From assembly GCF_000423045.1 (NCBI RefSeq), contig NZ_AUHF01000001.1, positions 744,001 through 808,000 on the forward strand: DNA of 64,000 bases. The letters are read 5' to 3'. The notes under the pieces are model-generated. The model had not been told where the DNA came from and made no database searches. It was given only the letters and a program-made list of their open reading frames with translations. This stretch comes from Christiangramia portivictoriae DSM 23547 (GTDB lineage: Bacteria > Bacteroidota > Bacteroidia > Flavobacteriales > Flavobacteriaceae). Of this stretch, positions 60,935 through 64,000 are shown piece after piece (position 1 is the stretch's first letter; the number at the start of each line of letters is the position of its first letter). A program made the position numbers and the translations under genes.

Positions 60935-61718
60935 TTCAGCAAAACTAACCTTAGTAGGCGCAGGTCCCGGAGATCCGGAATTAATCACATTAAAGGCATT
61001 AAAAGCTTTAAAATCGGCCAAGGTGATTCTGTACGATGCTTTGATCAATAGAGAACTACTGAAGTATGCCCCGCAGGCAAAACATGTTTTTGTAGGGAAA
61101 CGGAAGGATAAACACAGATTTGCTCAGGAGGAGATCAATGAACTCATCGTGAAATATGCTACTGAGCAAGGTCATGTGGTAAGACTAAAAGGAGGAGATC
61201 CATTCATTTTTGGGAGGGGTTCTGAAGAGATCAATTATGCGAGAAAATATGGACTGGAAACTGCGGTTGTTTCAGGAATTACCTCTTCCATAGCAGTACC
61301 GGCAAATGTCGGAATTCCGCTAACGCAGAGAGGCACTTCGGAAAGTTTCTGGGTAATTACAGGAACCACATCTCAAAAGAGTTTATCTAATGATGTGCAA
61401 TTGGCCGCACAATCTACGGCAACCGTCGTAATCCTGATGGGAATGGGGAAACTGAAGGAGATAGTAGAGATCTTCAGCGGTTGTGGAAAGCAGGATGTGC
61501 CTGTAGGAATTATTCAGAATGGCACTACTGTAAATGAAAATTCCGGATTTGGGACTATGAGAACTATTGAAAAGATAGTTTCAGAAAAAAAACTGGGAGC
61601 ACCGGCGATCATCGTGATTGGCGAGGTGGTCAAGGAAGCCAGTGCCTTACAGAATGTATTTAAGAATGTGAAAAGTCTTCCGAAGCAAAAGGAATTCGTA
61701 AATATTGGAGCTGCTTAG
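60927..61718 (+). CDS. cobA: Uroporphyrinogen-III C-methyltransferase
   Basis: A 263-residue SAM-dependent enzyme, first step from uroporphyrinogen III to siroheme. LVGAGPGDPELITLKALKAL, VRLKGGDPFIFGRGSEE and the AGPGDP loop are the family signature. The ATG at 60927 is preferred to one nine codons upstream because AGGAGG (60915-60920), a rare true Shine-Dalgarno in this phylum, lies six bases ahead. It overlaps the end of the sulfite reductase gene, so it supplies that enzyme's cofactor in step with it. Confidence 0.95.
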   Translation: MFNSAKLTLVGAGPGDPELITLKALKALKSAKVILYDALINRELLKYAPQAKHVFVGKRKDKHRFAQEEINELIVKYATEQGHVVRLKGGDPFIFGRGSEEINYARKYGLETAVVSGITSSIAVPANVGIPLTQRGTSESFWVITGTTSQKSLSNDVQLAAQSTATVVILMGMGKLKEIVEIFSGCGKQDVPVGIIQNGTTVNENSGFGTMRTIEKIVSEKKLGAPAIIVIGEVVKEASALQNVFKNVKSLPKQKEFVNIGAA

Positions 61719-61724
61719 ATTAGA

Positions 61725-62318
61725 ATGGAAGAAAGAAACGAACTATACCCGGTTTTTTTAAAAGTCAATCAGCTAAATATCCTGGTTGTTGGAGGTGGCA
61801 ATGTAGGTCATGAAAAGCTTCACTTTCTTTTCAAATCCAGTCCTCATGCGAAGGTCGAGGTGGTCGCAAAATGGTTTTTACCGGAAACTGAAGAACTGGC
61901 GAAGAAACACGGTGCTAAGTTGACCAAGGCCAGGTATAAAAGAAAGTACCTAAAAAAAAGACATTTCGTAATCGCTGCAACGAACGATACAAAACTGAAT
62001 AAAAGAGTGTATAAAGACGCTAAAAAGAGATTTTTGCTGGCAAATATCGCAGATACACCAGAACTCTGCGATTTCTATATGGGCGGGATTGTAAATAAGG
62101 GGCATGTGAAAATTGCCATATCAACAAATGGCAAATCACCCACGACTGCAAAGCGTTTACGACAGTTTTTTGAAGAAGTGATTCCGGAAAATGTAAATGA
62201 AATGGTGGAGAATTTGAATGAATACCGAAAATCCCTTAAAGGTGATTTTGAAGCCAAAGTGGACCAAATGAATAGTATTACCGAGTCTTTAATTTATAAA
62301 AAAGAGAAAAATGATTAA
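61725..62318 (+). CDS. Precorrin-2 dehydrogenase/sirohydrochlorin ferrochelatase (CysG N-terminal type)
   Basis: A 197-residue protein equivalent to the N-terminal half of CysG or yeast Met8. ILVVGGGNVGHEKLHFL binds NAD, VIAATNDTKLNKRVYKDA and IADTPELCDFYMGGIVNKG carry the conserved Asp, and AISTNGKSPTTAKRLRQFFE ends the family core. It oxidises precorrin-2 and inserts iron to give siroheme. It starts 6 bases after cobA and overlaps the FNR gene by 8, keeping the siroheme pair beside sulfite reductase. Confidence 0.93.
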   Translation: MEERNELYPVFLKVNQLNILVVGGGNVGHEKLHFLFKSSPHAKVEVVAKWFLPETEELAKKHGAKLTKARYKRKYLKKRHFVIAATNDTKLNKRVYKDAKKRFLLANIADTPELCDFYMGGIVNKGHVKIAISTNGKSPTTAKRLRQFFEEVIPENVNEMVENLNEYRKSLKGDFEAKVDQMNSITESLIYKKEKND

Positions 62319-63375
62319 AACAGATATCCTGATCATTGGAGCAGGACCCACAGGATTGTTTACCGTCTTCGAAGCGGGATTATTAAAGATGAAAACGCAT
62401 TTAATTGATGCGCTGCCCCAACCTGGCGGACAGTGTTCTGAGATCTATCCCAAAAAACCTATCTACGATATTCCAGCCTTTCCGGAGATCCTCGCTGGTG
62501 ATCTGGTTCAAAATTTAATGGCGCAAATCAAACCTTTCGAGCCAGGCTTTACTCTTGGAGAGCGAGCGGAAACCCTAGAAAAGCTTGATGATGGGACTTT
62601 TATCGTCACCACGAACAAAGGAACTCAGCATCATGCACCTGTTGTGGTGATTGCGGGCGGACTCGGTTCTTTTGAGCCGCGAAAACCACCAATTCCCAAT
62701 ATTGCAGATTTTGAGGATAAGGGAGTTTCCTATTTTATCAAGGATCCTGAAGTATATCGCGATCGAAAAGTAGTAATTGCCGGTGGCGGTGACTCCGCTT
62801 TAGACTGGGCTATTTACCTGGCACATGTTGCTTCAGAAGTTGCACTGGTACACAGAAGAGAGGAATTTCGTGGTGCGCTTGATTCTGTAGAAAGAGTTTC
62901 AGAACTGGCTAAACTTGGTAAAATCGAAATGATCACCAATGCAGAAGTGGTAGGTTTGAAAGGCGAAATTGGACTTCATCAGGTGGTCATTCGGCATAAA
63001 GATAAAGCGCGTGGAGAAGAATTCAGGGAAGTGGATGAATTCATTCCACTATTTGGTTTATCGCCTAAACTAGGACCAATTGGAAATTGGGGACTGGAGA
63101 TCGAGAAGAATGCGATCAAAGTAGATAATTCTTATGATTACCAGACTAACTTACCAGGAGTCTATGCAATTGGTGATGTAAATACCTATAAAGGGAAACT
63201 AAAATTGATTTTGTCTGGCTTTCATGAAGCGGCTATTATGTGCCAGAGTGCTTACACTCGAATTAATCCTGATAAAAAGTATGTGATGAAGTATACGACT
63301 GTTGGCGGGGTGGAAGGTTTCGACGGGACAAAGAAAGAAGCAAAACGAGAAGTGGTTAAAAGTATTAGCGTTTAA
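62311..63375 (+). CDS. Ferredoxin-NADP reductase (thioredoxin-reductase-like, YumC type)
   Basis: A 354-residue FAD flavoprotein. IIGAGPTGLFTVFEAGL binds FAD, LPQPGGQCSEIYPKKPIYDI is the YumC-like loop, VVIAGGGDSALDWAIYLA binds NADP, and GVYAIGDVNTYKGKLKLILS completes the FAD site. There is no CxxC redox pair, so it is a ferredoxin reductase, not thioredoxin reductase. It probably feeds electrons from NADPH through ferredoxin to the sulfite reductase encoded upstream; that role is inferred from the operon. Confidence 0.92.
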   Translation: MIKTDILIIGAGPTGLFTVFEAGLLKMKTHLIDALPQPGGQCSEIYPKKPIYDIPAFPEILAGDLVQNLMAQIKPFEPGFTLGERAETLEKLDDGTFIVTTNKGTQHHAPVVVIAGGLGSFEPRKPPIPNIADFEDKGVSYFIKDPEVYRDRKVVIAGGGDSALDWAIYLAHVASEVALVHRREEFRGALDSVERVSELAKLGKIEMITNAEVVGLKGEIGLHQVVIRHKDKARGEEFREVDEFIPLFGLSPKLGPIGNWGLEIEKNAIKVDNSYDYQTNLPGVYAIGDVNTYKGKLKLILSGFHEAAIMCQSAYTRINPDKKYVMKYTTVGGVEGFDGTKKEAKREVVKSISV

Positions 63376-63442
63376 CCATCAGCGAATCATGACCTGCATT
63401 TAAAAGTGCGAGAATTCCTATCTTTATTGAAAATTTGTAAAA

Positions 63443-63865
63443 ATGAAGATCAGCTTAAATAGAATCAACGAGAATTACCTGTTCGAGACGGTAAATGAGC
63501 GTGGAAACATAGTTTTACTCGATAACAAATCTGATGCGGAACCAAAAGGAGCAAGTCCCATGGATCTTCTGCTTAGAGGAATTGCAGGTTGTAGCAGTAT
63601 AGATATAGTAATGATCCTTAGAAAGCAGAATCACGAACTGGAAGATCTTCAGGTTGAGGTGGATGGTTATCGTGAAGATGGCGCCATTCCCAATGTATTT
63701 AAAAAGATCCATCTCGATTTTATTCTAAAGGGTGACATTCCAGCAGCAAAAGTGGCGCGGGCAGTAAAATTATCGATGGACAAATATTGTTCAGTTTCGA
63801 AAATGCTGGAAAAAGCTGCGGAGATATCTTATAGTGTAAGCCTTAATTCTGAAAAAATCCTTTAG
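63443..63865 (+). CDS. OsmC-family thiol peroxidase-like protein
   Basis: A 140-residue protein of the OsmC/Ohr family. Conserved cysteines are in GIAGCSSIDIVMIL and DKYCSVSKML, spaced as in OsmC. Such proteins reduce organic peroxides or handle reactive sulfur species. It follows the reductase by 67 bases at the end of the sulfur operon. Reduction of persulfide-like by-products is an attractive but unproven link. Its stop codon overlaps the next start. Confidence 0.88.
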   Translation: MKISLNRINENYLFETVNERGNIVLLDNKSDAEPKGASPMDLLLRGIAGCSSIDIVMILRKQNHELEDLQVEVDGYREDGAIPNVFKKIHLDFILKGDIPAAKVARAVKLSMDKYCSVSKMLEKAAEISYSVSLNSEKIL

Positions 63866-64000
63866 TGAATTCGTTCGAAACGAAAATTGTAAAAACCTGG
63901 GATCCCTCCTGGAACGTCCGTATTCTGGTAGCCATATTATTGCTGGGTAGCGGTGTGATCGCCTATGTTTGGAAACCGGAAAATCCCTGGCTGTTACATT
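63865..64000 (+). CDS. Partial gene for a membrane-anchored protein (window edge)
   Basis: An open frame from a GTG that overlaps the OsmC stop by one base, running to the window end (45 codons). It reads a short polar start, then a hydrophobic span (ILVAILLLGSGVIAYVW), so a signal anchor. No family can be named from this piece. The start codon is uncertain. Confidence 0.45.
   Translation, partial: MNSFETKIVKTWDPSWNVRILVAILLLGSGVIAYVWKPENPWLLH

Overview
The window looks like a chromosomal segment of a marine-type flavobacterium (Bacteroidota, Flavobacteriaceae), probably close to Gramella/Christiangramia; that genus-level placement is inference from protein flavour and was not checked by any search. 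The DNA is A+T-rich. Promoters follow the Bacteroidota pattern (TTTG, about 20 bases, TAnnTTTG). Shine-Dalgarno sequences are almost absent. Many proteins belong to families typical of the group (DUF5686, DUF6122, 2TM, TonB-plug/MG2 proteins, HEPN-fused sulfite reductase). No rRNA, tRNA, CRISPR array, insertion sequence or prophage was seen.

Layout. 1-5.7 kb: a WYL regulator with a small hydrolase, two small unknown proteins, a P1B-4-type metal-exporting ATPase and an S24/XRE regulator with its own palindromic operators. 5.7-13.7 kb: two acidic lipoproteins, the Kdo transferase, a DegT aminotransferase, a secreted amidohydrolase, a large TonB-plug protein and FabD. 13.7-25 kb: folate and thymidylate enzymes (FolA, ThyA) interleaved with an ergothioneine pair (EgtB, EgtD), a fructosamine kinase, a nucleoside transporter and a bifunctional nuclease. 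25-34 kb: EtfAB, the E1-beta subunit of pyruvate dehydrogenase, a DUF5686 outer-membrane protein, and soluble and membrane pyrophosphatases side by side. 34-37.5 kb: a compact non-homologous end-joining operon (SAP-like protein, Ku, LigD). 37.5-48 kb: mixed metabolic and membrane genes.

48.3-64 kb is the most interesting region, a continuous methionine and sulfur-assimilation district. metK is read leftwards behind what looks like a SAM-II riboswitch. The metY-metX-hom-metZ operon is read rightwards behind two tandem attenuators. Each has a very short Met/Cys-rich leader peptide followed by an intrinsic terminator, and part of the leader can pair with the terminator loop and 5' arm. A third Met/Cys leader plus terminator lies inside the sulfate-assimilation operon (DUF2061-cysH-cysD-cysN-[attenuator]-sir-cobA-cysG-FNR-osmC), just before sulfite reductase. 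An Rrf2 regulator with a cysteine cluster lies between the two operons. One stretch therefore seems to read sulfur status in three ways: SAM through the riboswitch, charged Met/Cys tRNA through the leaders, and possibly a Cys or Fe-S signal through Rrf2.
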